A DNA stretch of 64,000 bases. Source: Asaia siamensis. Lineage in GTDB: Bacteria > Pseudomonadota > Alphaproteobacteria > Acetobacterales > Acetobacteraceae. A program made the position numbers and the translations under genes. Shown here piece after piece: positions 46,454 through 56,394 of the stretch. Position 1 is the first letter of the stretch, and each line of letters opens with the position of its first letter. Below the pieces are notes generated by a model that made no database searches, was not told the DNA's origin, and saw nothing but the letters and a program-made list of their open reading frames with translations. The stretch is from positions 341,151-405,150 of the forward strand of contig NZ_BMCH01000001.1 of assembly GCF_014635085.1 (NCBI RefSeq), given 5' to 3'.

Positions 46454-48742
46454 ATGAGACCTATTCGCAATAAAAGAATGGTGAGGGGATTTCGCCCCTC
46501 ATCGTCGCTCCTCATTGCCTCCTGCGTCACGTCGCTGGGATTGGCGGTTTCCTCTGAAACTCTGGCGCAGCCCGGCGCGACAGGAGGAGAGGCAGGTGTC
46601 ACATCAGGCGATAGCGGTGCAGGCGGAGAAACAGGGCGCGCTCGCCATGGGCAAAGCGTGGCTTCGCGAGCAGAGCGTCAGGAAAAGCGCGAGGGTCAGG
46701 CGGCTCATAAGAAAGCGCATCGCGAACTGATCACCGTACGGGGTGAGCGTGGGTCTTATGCGGCTACCGAGAGTGGATTGGGCGATAAGAGAGCGACGCC
46801 CTTCCTTGAGCAGACCCAGACGACCAACGTCGTGACCCACCAGACGATCGTCGATTTTGCGCCGCAAACCATGGAAGACATGACCAAATATGTGCCTGGC
46901 ATGGTGGTCGGCAATAATTTTGGCGGGACACAGGACGCCCTGATCAAGCGCGGATTTGGTGCCATTGATGACGGGTCGATCCTGCGCGACGGCGTAAGAA
47001 TGCCGATTGGCCGCAATTACCAGGGCGACACGACCGAGCGTGTGGAAGTGCTCAAGGGACCCGCTTCCCTTTTCTACGGCATGCAGGAGCCGGGGGGCGT
47101 GATCAATGTCGTGACCAGAGCCCCCGATTTTCATCGCTGGGGTGCGGGATTCGGCACGCAATGGAGTTCGCTGGGCGGCGGTAATGGCCATCTCGATTTC
47201 ACCGGGCCGCTTGGCAAGGATTTCGCCTTCCGTCTGATCGGCAGTTATCGCAACGAGAATTACTGGCGCAATTTTGGCGCCAACAAGCAGGTGCTGGTGG
47301 CGCCGACGCTCAACTGGCGTCATGATCGCTGGGATGGCGCCCTGTCCTATGAATTCGTCGATTATGACAACGTGCTCGATCGTGGTGCGGTGTTCGTCGG
47401 CAATAATCCGGTTTCAGGCCCGCAGAAGCGTCTGGATGAAGCCTGGACGGCCTCTTTCGGCGCGCGTCATCTGATTGCGTCGCATCTTGGCTATCGCCTG
47501 AGCGCACATGACCGGCTACGTCTGTCAGGCGGCTATAACCGCGATGATTATCATGACCGCCAGGCTGATCCATCCAGCTATAATGTACGCACCGGCATTC
47601 TGATGCGCCGTTATCGTGCCAATACCGGCACGTTGCGTGCCAATGGCAGCGTGGCCCTCGATTATCTTGGTACGCATGAACTCTGGCATATGAAGCACGA
47701 GATCACTGCCGGTGCCGATTATGAAAACCGTAATCAGGACCAGGGTGATTTCGTTCAATCGGCCAATCAGGGTGGGTTCAATCCGACCAGGCCTGTCTAT
47801 GGCGGGCTGGCCCCTGTCGGGCGCGTCAATCCGTCCAACAGCAATCTGCAGCAGAATATCAATAGCGCCTCAGGCTATCTGAAGGACAACATCCATCTTA
47901 CGAAGAGCCTGATTGCGAGTGGCGGTGTGCGCTATCAGTGGTTCTCGCTGCGCTATGGCAGCGGTATTCCCTTCGTGCAGACGACAAATGCTTCCTATAC
48001 GAAAGCATTGCCTTTCGCGGCTCTGGTCTGGCAGCCATTCAAGACCGTCTCGTTCTATGGCGACTATTCACAATCCTTCGGTGCCAATCTGCTTTCCGCC
48101 GGTACGGTGCTTCAGGGCGGCTACAAGCCGACGACGGGGCGCGAGTTCGAGGTGGGCGGCCGTTACGAGAACCACGGGCTGACGGCTGATGTGGCGCTGT
48201 ACCATATTCGCAAGAAGAACGTGCTGCAGAGCGCAGGCCTCGATTCCAACGGTAACATGATCCAGCGCCTGACCGGGCTTGCCGGGTCCAAGGGGCTTGA
48301 AGCCAGTCTGACCGGTGCTCTGACCCGTCATTGGAGCGCGATCCTGTCTTATGCCTGGACGGATGCCCGTACCCTGCGGGACACTCCCCAGACAGAGGGA
48401 CACCAGCTGATCGGCGTGCCGAAAAACAGTGGCAGCTTCTTCCTGACCTGGAATGGCACCTTGCCATGGTACAGAATTGCGATGCGTGCGGGCGGGGGTG
48501 TTCATCTTGTCGGCACGCGCGCGGCGACGCTGGATAACAGCTTTCAGGTGCCCGGCTATGGCACGATTGACGGCTTTGCCTCCTGGACGGTGCCCAATCT
48601 GCTGTCGCATCAGGTCCGTCTGCAACTTAATGCCGTCAATCTTCTGAACCAGGGCTATATCATTGCCCCAACGGGCTCCGCTTTCCGTAACAGCTGGGGG
48701 CAGGGGCGCAGTTTCGCTGTCGCCACGAATATCGCTTTCTGA
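46454..48742 (+). CDS. TonB-dependent siderophore-type outer membrane receptor
   Basis: 762 residues from ATG at 46454; ATG at 46478 is an alternative, and none has a clear Shine-Dalgarno. A signal peptide ends near LAQP. A linker rich in Gly, Ala and Lys comes next. The plug (TPFLEQTQTTNVVTHQTIVDF, YVPGM, LIKRGFG, ERVEVLKGPASLFYG and EPGGVINVVTR) has the layout of FhuA/FpvA-type receptors. A 22-strand barrel ends in aromatic Phe (VATNIAF), as needed for BAM insertion. It takes up a ferric siderophore or another large chelate; which one is not clear. No partner transport genes lie nearby. Confidence 0.88.
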   Translation: MRPIRNKRMVRGFRPSSSLLIASCVTSLGLAVSSETLAQPGATGGEAGVTSGDSGAGGETGRARHGQSVASRAERQEKREGQAAHKKAHRELITVRGERGSYAATESGLGDKRATPFLEQTQTTNVVTHQTIVDFAPQTMEDMTKYVPGMVVGNNFGGTQDALIKRGFGAIDDGSILRDGVRMPIGRNYQGDTTERVEVLKGPASLFYGMQEPGGVINVVTRAPDFHRWGAGFGTQWSSLGGGNGHLDFTGPLGKDFAFRLIGSYRNENYWRNFGANKQVLVAPTLNWRHDRWDGALSYEFVDYDNVLDRGAVFVGNNPVSGPQKRLDEAWTASFGARHLIASHLGYRLSAHDRLRLSGGYNRDDYHDRQADPSSYNVRTGILMRRYRANTGTLRANGSVALDYLGTHELWHMKHEITAGADYENRNQDQGDFVQSANQGGFNPTRPVYGGLAPVGRVNPSNSNLQQNINSASGYLKDNIHLTKSLIASGGVRYQWFSLRYGSGIPFVQTTNASYTKALPFAALVWQPFKTVSFYGDYSQSFGANLLSAGTVLQGGYKPTTGREFEVGGRYENHGLTADVALYHIRKKNVLQSAGLDSNGNMIQRLTGLAGSKGLEASLTGALTRHWSAILSYAWTDARTLRDTPQTEGHQLIGVPKNSGSFFLTWNGTLPWYRIAMRAGGGVHLVGTRAATLDNSFQVPGYGTIDGFASWTVPNLLSHQVRLQLNAVNLLNQGYIIAPTGSAFRNSWGQGRSFAVATNIAF

Positions 48743-48794
48743 GTTTTTCGAAGAACGCAGTGAGGAATGAGCGTACTGGTTGCGCTCGTTTCAG

Positions 48795-48819
48795 CAGCCG
48801 GATAGCTGCTTTCCGGCTG
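48795..48819 (+). terminator. hairpin downstream of the TonB receptor gene
   Basis: An 8-bp stem (cagccgga and tccggctg) around 9 nt, 53 nt after the receptor stop codon. There is no T-run, so it is a weak candidate. Confidence 0.35.
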
Positions 48820-48956
48820 GAACTGCCCGCATCCCGGCAGCTTGAGGACAGGGCTGCAGTTGCACGATCCTGCGACCGCTGCGCACTGACGATCCGGATC
48901 CGCGTGAGGCATTGGACCCCACAATTCTTGTAGGAAATCGGGGCCCTGAAATGCTG

Positions 48957-48998
48957 AAAGCGCGTTGCGATACCCCAAGGAGTACCGATCCGCGCTTT
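48957..48998. other. inverted repeat between the TonB receptor gene and cspA
   Basis: aaagcgcg and cgcgcttt pair exactly over a 26-nt interior. It sits about 40 nt downstream of the minus-strand cspA stop codon and may be its 3' structure. On the plus strand it is followed by a T-rich tctaaagctttctcgtttt. Confidence 0.4.
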
Positions 48999-49038
48999 CT
49001 AAAGCTTTCTCGTTTTCCCCTTGAGAGGGGAGGCGATC

Positions 49039-49245
49039 TCAGCTCAGCTTGAGCGAGACAGCAGAGGTCTTACCGTTGCGGCCGACTTCGGTCTCGTAAG
49101 AGAGAGCCTGGCCATCGGCGAGGGTGGAGAGGTTGGCTTTCTCAACAGCAGAGATATGGACGAACACGTCATCACCACCGGCATCCGGTTTGATGAAGCC
49201 GAAGCCCTTGGTTGAGTTGAACCACTTGACGGTGCCTGTTGCCAT
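49039..49245 (-). CDS. cold shock protein (CspA family)
   Basis: 68 residues from ATG at 49245, with AAGGAG just upstream; an earlier in-frame start at 49356 would add 37 unlikely residues. TGTVKWFNSTKGFGFI (RNP1 as KGFGFI) and DVFVHIS (RNP2) are the nucleic-acid-binding motifs of the single OB fold. It is an RNA chaperone; whether it is cold-induced cannot be told. Its 5' untranslated region includes a hairpin at 49272-49294. Confidence 0.95.
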   Translation of the reverse strand: MATGTVKWFNSTKGFGFIKPDAGGDDVFVHISAVEKANLSTLADGQALSYETEVGRNGKTSAVSLKLS

Positions 49246-49271
49246 AACGAGGCTCCTTGATAGTACGACGG

Positions 49272-49294
49272 GCACGCAGAAAAATTTTACGTGC
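49272..49294 (-). promoter_or_regulatory. hairpin in the cspA leader
   Basis: gcacg and cgtgc pair around a 13-nt interior that contains the self-complementary aaaatttt. It lies 27 nt upstream of the cspA ATG. Some cold-shock leaders change fold with temperature; here that is only a possibility. Confidence 0.3.
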
Positions 49295-49412
49295 AGACAT
49301 GCTCCTGCGAAACGACCCGATATGCCACATGCATTCGAAGTTTCGGGCAAGTGCACCCGTCTAGGTGTCTTGTATGGGCGCTCGCAGGGGCGAGTGCAAG
49401 CGCCTCGCCCTC

Positions 49413-50231
49413 TCAGCTTTCTGTGCAGACAAGTTTTGCCAGTGTGGCAAACTCATCAATCGAAAGTGTTTCCGCGCGGCGTGTCGCAATAATCCCAGCC
49501 TTTTCAAGCAGGGCTTCACCCCCGATCGGCCTGAGCGAGGCACGCAGCATCTTGCGTCTCTGACCAAAAGCCAGATTCGTGACATGCTCCATTGCCTTGA
49601 ACAACGCGGCTGAGGGTTGCTCTGCCTTGGGTACGATATCGACGACAGCCGAATCGACTTTTGGCGGGGGTGAGAAGGCGCCGGGAGGCACCTTCATGAC
49701 GATATTGCAGGTTGCACACCACTGGGCGATCACGCCAAGCCGGCCATAGGCCGACGTATCGGGGGCGGCGCAGATGCGCTCGGCGACTTCGAGCTGGAAC
49801 ATCAGCGTCATGCGCTCCCAGAGCGCTGCCTGACGGAGCCAGCCAATCAGAAGGGGGGTGCCGACATTGTAAGGCAGATTGGCGATGATCTTGCGAGGCG
49901 CCGGGCAGAGTGTCGCCGTGTCGAGGGCGGTCGCATCTGCCTTGACCAGAATCAGTCTGCCATCGGCATGGGCCACAAGCTCATCAAGTAGAGGCCATGC
50001 GCGCTGATCGATCTCGACGGCATGAACAGCACCGGCCTTCGTGTCGAGCAGGGCGCGTGTCAGCCCACCCGGCCCCGGGCCGATTTCGACCACATGCCGC
50101 CCGGCCATGTCACCAGCGAGAGCCGCAATGCGGGCGACGATACCCGGATCGAGAAGAAAGTGCTGGCCGAAGGATTTCTTGGCGTCGAGACCATGAATAC
50201 GGATGGCATCGCGCAGGCTGGGAAGGTTCAT
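49413..50231 (-). CDS. rsmA: 16S rRNA (adenine1518-N6/adenine1519-N6) dimethyltransferase
   Basis: 272 residues. KKSFGQHFLLDPGIVARI, EIGPGPGGLTRALL (SAM motif I), an acidic residue in VEID, NLPYNVGTPLL (catalytic motif IV) and FSPPPKVDSAVV are all present. It dimethylates two adenines near the 3' end of 16S rRNA late in small subunit assembly. It overlaps surA by 4 nt (ATGA), as the last gene of the lptF-lptG-lptD-surA-rsmA run. Confidence 0.95.
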   Translation of the reverse strand: MNLPSLRDAIRIHGLDAKKSFGQHFLLDPGIVARIAALAGDMAGRHVVEIGPGPGGLTRALLDTKAGAVHAVEIDQRAWPLLDELVAHADGRLILVKADATALDTATLCPAPRKIIANLPYNVGTPLLIGWLRQAALWERMTLMFQLEVAERICAAPDTSAYGRLGVIAQWCATCNIVMKVPPGAFSPPPKVDSAVVDIVPKAEQPSAALFKAMEHVTNLAFGQRRKMLRASLRPIGGEALLEKAGIIATRRAETLSIDEFATLAKLVCTES

Positions 50232-51715
50232 CCCTGACCCGGCGCAGGCTTGCCGTGCGGCTTCTTGGCGGGGGGCTCGTCGTTCTGCGTGTCGTCAGCC
50301 GGTTTGGCAGAGGCGGTCTTGTCATCCTTGCGCATTTCGATGACCGAACGGCGCTCCAGATCACGCTCGAGCTGACGCGAGGCCTGCTCGACGCGTTCAT
50401 TCATCAGGCTGTCGGCGATTTCGCTCGGGCTCTGCTGGGCAATGTTCTTCTGCCCCTTCGAACAGACCGTCAGCAGCGCGATGCCGTCCGTCGAGACCAG
50501 CGGACGGCTGGACTGACCGACAGGGAGATCGGACAGAACCTGTCGCATCTGGGGGTTGAGACGCTCAAGCACCAGCTGGCCACCCGGGTCGGAGGGATGC
50601 TTTTCCCCGAGGGAATGGTTGAGGGCTTCCATCGCATCGCATCCATGGACCGATTGCGCGGCGGCGGAAGCCTTCTGCAGAGCCATTTTCTGCTGATCCG
50701 TCGGGTCCTGAGGATTCAGGGGTGACGAGAAGGGGAAGAAAGCCTGACGCACGGTGACCATGGTGACGTTCTGATGGCCAATCGTCCGCTTGCCGTTGAC
50801 GGTAACGATGACATAGCCACCCGCCACCTTGACCGGGTTGGAAATGGCGCCGATCGGCATCTGGCGCACAATCTCGACCACGGGCGGGTCAAGGCTGTCT
50901 TCCTGCACCCAGCCCATCGTACCGCCGTCAAGCGCGGTCTGTGCCTGAGAGAACTGCGCCGCGACAATCGGGAAGGGCGCGCCGTTGCGCAGCTGCGTGA
51001 TGATCGTCTTGGTGAATTCGAGCTCGGTTTCTGAATGGCGCGGATCGGCCACAGGAATGAAGATCTCGCTCACGTTGTACTGGGGGCGACCTTCCTCTGC
51101 GCGAAGCGCCTCCTCACGCTGCGCGATTTCGCGGGCCGTGATGCGGCCGCGCCCTGAAATCTCTTCGCGAAGCACCTGCATCCAGCCTATCTGCACGCGG
51201 ATCTGGTCGATCAGGGTGGTGAGCGACACACCATCCTGCGCTAGACGGTCGCGCAATGCATTCTTGGGCATGCCATTGCGTGATTCGATGTTGTTGATCG
51301 CCTGGGCAATCTGCTGCGGCTCGACATTGATATGACGCTTGAGGATTTCCTGCGTCTTGATGCGTTCATCGACCAGCTGGCGGATGATCTGCGGGCGCAG
51401 GCGCTGCATCAGGTCGGGGCTGATATTCAGCCCGGTCGACAGGGCGAAGAGCTTGCCGCGGTTATCGACATCGCGCTCGGTCAGAACCTGACCGTTGATC
51501 GTGCCCAAGATGGCATCTTCAGGCGGTGTGACCGGCTCGACCACCGAGCCATGCCCGGGATGGGCGTGCTGCGCATGGGCGTGATGGGCCGGGGCCGCCT
51601 GGGCACCGAGCACCGGAAGGGCGAGCAGGGCCGAAAAGCCGAGAAGCGTCTTGCGCATCGACAGGGAGCGGCCGGCAGGCAGGGCAGCCCGAAGGAAGGG
51701 GGCAGAAAAGCTCAT
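50228..51715 (-). CDS. surA: SurA-like periplasmic peptidyl-prolyl isomerase/chaperone
   Basis: About 495 residues. The start is uncertain: ATG at 51733 (overlapping lptD), 51715 or 51658 are all in frame and none has a good Shine-Dalgarno. MRKTLLGFSALLALPVLGAQA from 51658 is a clean signal peptide. A His-rich linker precedes the SurA N-domain (DAILGTINGQVLTERDVDNR). A parvulin rotamase domain follows (QYNVSEIFIPV to GGYVIVTVNG); a second one is degenerate. The acidic and Lys-rich C-tail ends PHGKPAPGQG. It helps outer-membrane proteins such as LptD fold and sits beside lptD. Confidence 0.9.
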   Translation of the reverse strand: MSFSAPFLRAALPAGRSLSMRKTLLGFSALLALPVLGAQAAPAHHAHAQHAHPGHGSVVEPVTPPEDAILGTINGQVLTERDVDNRGKLFALSTGLNISPDLMQRLRPQIIRQLVDERIKTQEILKRHINVEPQQIAQAINNIESRNGMPKNALRDRLAQDGVSLTTLIDQIRVQIGWMQVLREEISGRGRITAREIAQREEALRAEEGRPQYNVSEIFIPVADPRHSETELEFTKTIITQLRNGAPFPIVAAQFSQAQTALDGGTMGWVQEDSLDPPVVEIVRQMPIGAISNPVKVAGGYVIVTVNGKRTIGHQNVTMVTVRQAFFPFSSPLNPQDPTDQQKMALQKASAAAQSVHGCDAMEALNHSLGEKHPSDPGGQLVLERLNPQMRQVLSDLPVGQSSRPLVSTDGIALLTVCSKGQKNIAQQSPSEIADSLMNERVEQASRQLERDLERRSVIEMRKDDKTASAKPADDTQNDEPPAKKPHGKPAPGQG

Positions 51716-51725
51716 TGCGCGTCCG

Positions 51726-54038
51726 TCAGCCATTGATTCCGAAGGTACCGATTGTCTTGAAGGTGAGATTGAACAGCACGGTCGTGTTGCGCTGCTGACC
51801 ACCAATCGAGGTATATTGCTTGATCGCAAGGATGTCCAAGCCGAAGCAGTCATTCGAATAACCGATATCACCGCCGAGACTGACGAACTCTTTGCGCGAG
51901 AGCGACCGGCGCCCATAAACCGACGCATGATACTGCTTGTACGAGGTCGAAACACCCGCTGTCACTTCATTGGTCTTGGTATAATAGACCTGTGTCGGGC
52001 CGTTCAGGCGGTAATTCGTCGCGTAGAAGTAATAAGGTGTGACCGGCTCATAGATATACCCGGCATTCACGTGGAAGATCGGCACACCGACGCTGACGAG
52101 ACCTTCACCGTAATCGAAGCTCTTCCGCCAGGGATCGTAACGGCCACGGGCTGTCAGGTCGAGATACTGGTTGGGGCTCACACGGACGCGGGCGACAGGC
52201 GACGAGAGATGATGGTCCAGCCCTGAATAGGCGATGCGATTATGGGTGATGTGCTGCTGGATGCTCTCGCCCACCAGAAAATCGACCACATGACCGCGCC
52301 ATGTCCAGTTGCCATGCACGCCTACATTGCCGCGTAACCCGCCATCGAGACGGTCGGTGCCGGTGTAGCGGTTGAGCGCAAACAGCGTGCTGTCGGTAAA
52401 CTCGTATTGCAGACTGTCTTCGTTCGGGATCATGCGTGCCGCGCTGTTGCCCATATTCGGAGCGGCAATCGCCTGCACGATCGGCTCCAGAATCTGCGAG
52501 CCATGCCCATGGGCAAAGCGGCGCATGAACGGCCAGTTCATTTTCAGCGCGACAGTGGGCAGAACCCAGCCAGTCGTGTGCCGGCCTGTGGCAGTGTAAT
52601 AGAGCGGCTGCTCGGTGAGATGGTTTGCACTATATACCGTAGCATCGAGACGAGCTGTCAGAAGCCAGATCTGCCCGAGAACGTTATGGAACGGGCGGTT
52701 CCAGTTCATCTGGATCTGTCCGCGCTGATCGCGGGTACCTTCCGGGCGATAAACGTTGAAGTCGTTTGTATTCAGCGAGAATGTGCCACCCAAGGGATCG
52801 GTCTGCCCCTGAAAGGCGTAGTTGAAGCGCGGCAGAACGAATGGCAGATTCGAGTTGCGAATGACGCCCTGGTTCAGGCCCTGGTAGAACTGCCCGTCCA
52901 GACGCGCATAGGAGCCTACCCCGAAACCATCGATATAGGCAGTCGATTGCAGGGTTTCGTTACCGTACCCTGTGATACGGTAATCGCGCATGTAATTGGC
53001 GGACGAGGCAAGATTGATATTGGCACCGGCACGCCAGTGGTCGTTGATATCGAACACGGCATTACCGCGCGCGTAGCCCTGGATACCGCTATCGTTTGTT
53101 CCGTCCACCGTATTGCCGAAGGTGTTGACGTAACTGCCTTCCTTGCGCGTGCTGTACGCCACCCCGCCGGTAAAGTTGATCTTGCCGAAATTGAGCTGGT
53201 TTCGGTACTGCCCACTGATCTGCGGGCCTGTACGGGTGGAGACCAGCCCCTGAACCGTCAGATCCTGCTGGTTATCGATCGCCCAGAAATAGGGGATGGT
53301 GAAATACGTACCGAGATAGCGGTCATGCGGATTGATGCCCGGCATGAGAAAACCGCTCTGACGTTTCACACTCGGATCGGTCATCGAGAAAATGGGCAGA
53401 TACATGATCGGTAGTCCGAACATGTCGAGATAGGCATGGCTGAAATTGATGCGCTTGTGCTCTGTGTCCTGCGTCGCGTTATAGGCACGCAGCTGCCAGA
53501 ATGGCGCGCGCGACGGGTCTTTGGCGCATGTTTCGCAGGCCGTATAGACGGCCTTTGCCATATCGTTGATCTTGCCGTTCGTGCGGCGCATCCCGTTGGC
53601 TGCCATCTTGGCATTATCTTCCATGCGCAGGAAAATTGCCCGGGCAATCCCGTCATGCATGCCATTGCTCAGCTCGACATAACTGGCATAGCTCGTGCTG
53701 CCATCGGGCTCGACCATCGCAACATGGCCTGTTGCGGTCATGACACCCGTGTTGCGGTCATAGACGATCTTGTCGGCGCGAAGGGCATGATCGCCCTGCC
53801 ATACCTGAACATTACCTGTCCAGGTGGCAACGCCAGCGCGGTCATAGCTCTCATGATCGGCCAGATAAGTGACCGGGTCTGATTGCGAAGAGGGTTTGCC
53901 TACGGCAACTTTCGGGCCGGTCTGGCGCTGCATCGTTGCATCGGCTTCCGGAATGGCGCCGAAAGTCGCGGTGCCAGCCAGCATGGACGCAGCCAGCCAG
54001 GACTTGCGCCTGTGATGCGCAACGCGCCGTTTCGACAT
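51726..54038 (-). CDS. lptD: LPS-assembly protein LptD
   Basis: 770 residues from ATG at 54038, with GGAGG upstream, sharing a base with the lptG stop codon. The N-terminal jellyroll OstA domain (VTYLADHESYDRAGVATWTGNV) carries LPS across the periplasm. A large beta-barrel (from about residue 220, with LPIFSMTDPSVKRQSGFLMPG) forms the outer membrane exit. A CETC pair near residue 170 and a Cys near the end (SNDCFGLDI) may form the disulfides needed for maturation. Works with LptE, not seen here. Confidence 0.95.
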   Translation of the reverse strand: MSKRRVAHHRRKSWLAASMLAGTATFGAIPEADATMQRQTGPKVAVGKPSSQSDPVTYLADHESYDRAGVATWTGNVQVWQGDHALRADKIVYDRNTGVMTATGHVAMVEPDGSTSYASYVELSNGMHDGIARAIFLRMEDNAKMAANGMRRTNGKINDMAKAVYTACETCAKDPSRAPFWQLRAYNATQDTEHKRINFSHAYLDMFGLPIMYLPIFSMTDPSVKRQSGFLMPGINPHDRYLGTYFTIPYFWAIDNQQDLTVQGLVSTRTGPQISGQYRNQLNFGKINFTGGVAYSTRKEGSYVNTFGNTVDGTNDSGIQGYARGNAVFDINDHWRAGANINLASSANYMRDYRITGYGNETLQSTAYIDGFGVGSYARLDGQFYQGLNQGVIRNSNLPFVLPRFNYAFQGQTDPLGGTFSLNTNDFNVYRPEGTRDQRGQIQMNWNRPFHNVLGQIWLLTARLDATVYSANHLTEQPLYYTATGRHTTGWVLPTVALKMNWPFMRRFAHGHGSQILEPIVQAIAAPNMGNSAARMIPNEDSLQYEFTDSTLFALNRYTGTDRLDGGLRGNVGVHGNWTWRGHVVDFLVGESIQQHITHNRIAYSGLDHHLSSPVARVRVSPNQYLDLTARGRYDPWRKSFDYGEGLVSVGVPIFHVNAGYIYEPVTPYYFYATNYRLNGPTQVYYTKTNEVTAGVSTSYKQYHASVYGRRSLSRKEFVSLGGDIGYSNDCFGLDILAIKQYTSIGGQQRNTTVLFNLTFKTIGTFGING

Positions 54039-55189
54039 CAACCATCCTCCAGATGCAGAAGCAAGGCTACCGCCAAGCAAAGACCTGCGCCAGTGGGCGC
54101 CCAGGCCGCCATGACGGGCGGCAGGGCACCGGATTCACCAAATTGCGCCGCCACCTTCGAGATGGTGAACAGCGCAAAACCCGCAGCGATTCCCGAGCCA
54201 AGCATGCGCGCCACACCGCCACGACGCGAGGGACGCATGGAGAACCCAGCCGAAACGAGTGCCATTGTACCGCACAGGATCGGAAGAGCTAACAGAGTCT
54301 GGAAGTGCAGTCGATGCCGTATGGACGAAAAACCCGACCTTTCCAGCAAGTGTATGAAACCGGGTAGCGTCCACACAGACAGCGTATCGGGCGAAGCAAA
54401 ACTCTGTTCCACGCGGGTCAGAGAGAGATTGGTCGGCAGAAGATAGTCGCCTATGCGCGTCGGAAGATGATTGGGACGTACCGTCGCGGCGTCTTCGAGT
54501 TTCCAGGCGCCAGCGACGAGCTCACCGCGCGGGGCTTCGATACGCACAACAAGCTGATCACGCGCATCAAGGCGGAAGATGCTGATATCATTGATACTCA
54601 GTTTCCGGTCATGCATGAAAACATGGCGTGCATGCAGAATGGCGACGCCCTGGCCGCCTTGCTCGTCATCGAGCTGGCGCAGCCATAGCGCGCCGCCATT
54701 GAGCGAGAGCGGTCCGCCACCGGTTTTGAGATAGGCTTCATCCAGTAGTTCGGCCTTGCGGAACATCATGGAGGAAAGCGGCGACAGGGCCATGGTGCCG
54801 AACATGCCCAGCATGATGGCGCAGGCGAGCGGCGCAGCGAGAAACTGCCACGCCGAAATGCCTGCGGCGCGCGCAACGATCAGTTCGGAAGATCGTGTGA
54901 GACGCCAGAAACAGACGATGCCGCCCAGAAGGATGCCGAAAGGCATGATCATGATCATGAAAAACGGCACGTGCAATCCGGCGATCTCGGTGACGAGGCT
55001 CGTCGGCACGTCAGGCTTGGTCGCAACACGGCGCAGCAGATCGATGAAGTCGAAAAGCGAAACGAGCCCTGTCAGCGCAGCAATCATGGCCAGGGCGAAG
55101 AGCGTGAAAATGCGCGAAATATAAAGCGAGAGCGTGACCGAAACGCCGGCTGAACTCCCCCGGAGAAGGGCCAAAGGACTACGCGCCAT
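54038..55189 (-). CDS. lptG: LPS export ABC transporter permease LptG
   Basis: 383 residues. YjgP/YjgQ family: a first membrane helix pair near residues 25-95, a central periplasmic beta-jellyroll (DEQGGQGVAILHARHVFM) and a last membrane part with FGESGALPPVMAAWAPTG. It forms the LptB2FG transporter that lifts LPS from the inner membrane. The start overlaps the end of lptF by 11 nt. The upstream gene (lptF) is of the same family, and the two differ enough to be the usual F/G pair. Confidence 0.94.
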   Translation of the reverse strand: MARSPLALLRGSSAGVSVTLSLYISRIFTLFALAMIAALTGLVSLFDFIDLLRRVATKPDVPTSLVTEIAGLHVPFFMIMIMPFGILLGGIVCFWRLTRSSELIVARAAGISAWQFLAAPLACAIMLGMFGTMALSPLSSMMFRKAELLDEAYLKTGGGPLSLNGGALWLRQLDDEQGGQGVAILHARHVFMHDRKLSINDISIFRLDARDQLVVRIEAPRGELVAGAWKLEDAATVRPNHLPTRIGDYLLPTNLSLTRVEQSFASPDTLSVWTLPGFIHLLERSGFSSIRHRLHFQTLLALPILCGTMALVSAGFSMRPSRRGGVARMLGSGIAAGFALFTISKVAAQFGESGALPPVMAAWAPTGAGLCLAVALLLHLEDG

Positions 55190-56330
55190 GTTTCTTCTTT
55201 CGTGCTGCGGTCAGGCCTTTGGGTGAGAAGAGCCAGTAGCCGCATCCGATTGCTGGCACGACGGCAATAATCCAGAGCAAGGGCACAAGCCCCAGATTAC
55301 GACCTGCCAGATTTTGCAGCATCAGCGACAGGGCCATAAGCCCGACGACCGACAGAATCGCGGCGAGAGGGCGCTTGATATTGCCATGACGCGAGAAGGC
55401 ACCACTCAGAATGGCCACAAGCGCAATCATGCTGAAAGAGAGCGTGGTGAGCGGGGCTGTCAGGCGGCGCCAGCCCTCTACGGCAAACTTGCCCCAGTCA
55501 CGCTGGGAGACAAGGCGCGGATCAGGATGGAACAGCTCTGGCAGCGACATTTCCGAGGCATCACGCACTTCGGTCTCGGCCTGTTTGCTGCTTGAAAGGT
55601 CGATCGAATTGCGTTGGAAAGTCAGGACATTGAGCCGCCCGGTGTGGTGATCGATTTCCTGTCGCGATCCGTTGAAAAGGACGACGCGCGGCTGGTTATC
55701 AACCACCACCATGGTGCCGCGCTCGGCGATGATCGTCGCTCTGGCTTCGGGCATGCGGTCGTCTTCGACGAAAACACCGTGCATCTGGCCATCGCGGTCG
55801 CGTTTGCGCACATAAACGGTCATGTCTTTCGAAAGCTGCGCGAAGACGCCGTCCTGAAGCAGAAAGGCCGCCATACGATTGCGGATCTCGAATTCGTAGC
55901 GTCTGAACGCGTGATACGAGACCGGCACAAGCCATAGATTGAGAATATAGCCCAGAATCGTGGTGATGAGGGCGCAGGCCATGGCCGGGCGCGCCAGCTG
56001 AAACGGAGACAGGCCAGCGGCCTGCATGACGGTCAGTTCGCGATCGCCAGACATGCGCTGATAGCCGAAAAGCACGACCAGAAATGTCGTGATGGGCAGG
56101 ATGACCGCCAGAAACGACGGGATCATCAGCGAGGTCAGCTGGATGAACACGCGAAGCGACAGCCCGCGGTCAACCACAAGCGAGACAAAGCGCAGTGATT
56201 GCATCAGCCAGATAAGAGCGATGGCGCCGCTGGTAATCCCGACCAGCCCAAGAAAAAGCTGACGCAGGATGTAGCGTTCGCGCAAGAGCAGAAAGGAACG
56301 ACGTTGGGGGCGTGAAGCCGTAGCAGACAT
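55179..56330 (-). CDS. lptF: LPS export ABC transporter permease LptF
   Basis: 383 residues. Membrane segments near residues 30-120 and 290-370 flank a periplasmic domain (VYVRKRDRDGQMHGVFVED, IIAERGTMVVVDNQPRVVLF). It carries the family segments YELTVMQAAGLSPFQL-like (RELTVMQAAGLSPFQLARPA) and NLAGRNLGLVPLLWI. It partners LptG, encoded next. As the first gene of the run it should be behind the operon promoter, in the 64 nt upstream of 56330. Confidence 0.94.
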   Translation of the reverse strand: MSATASRPQRRSFLLLRERYILRQLFLGLVGITSGAIALIWLMQSLRFVSLVVDRGLSLRVFIQLTSLMIPSFLAVILPITTFLVVLFGYQRMSGDRELTVMQAAGLSPFQLARPAMACALITTILGYILNLWLVPVSYHAFRRYEFEIRNRMAAFLLQDGVFAQLSKDMTVYVRKRDRDGQMHGVFVEDDRMPEARATIIAERGTMVVVDNQPRVVLFNGSRQEIDHHTGRLNVLTFQRNSIDLSSSKQAETEVRDASEMSLPELFHPDPRLVSQRDWGKFAVEGWRRLTAPLTTLSFSMIALVAILSGAFSRHGNIKRPLAAILSVVGLMALSLMLQNLAGRNLGLVPLLWIIAVVPAIGCGYWLFSPKGLTAARKKKHGA

Positions 56331-56394
56331 AACTATTGCCCTTAGCGTTTCGCCAGACTTGTCGAAAGCTGCATCTTGTTACGAAATCTTCTGA

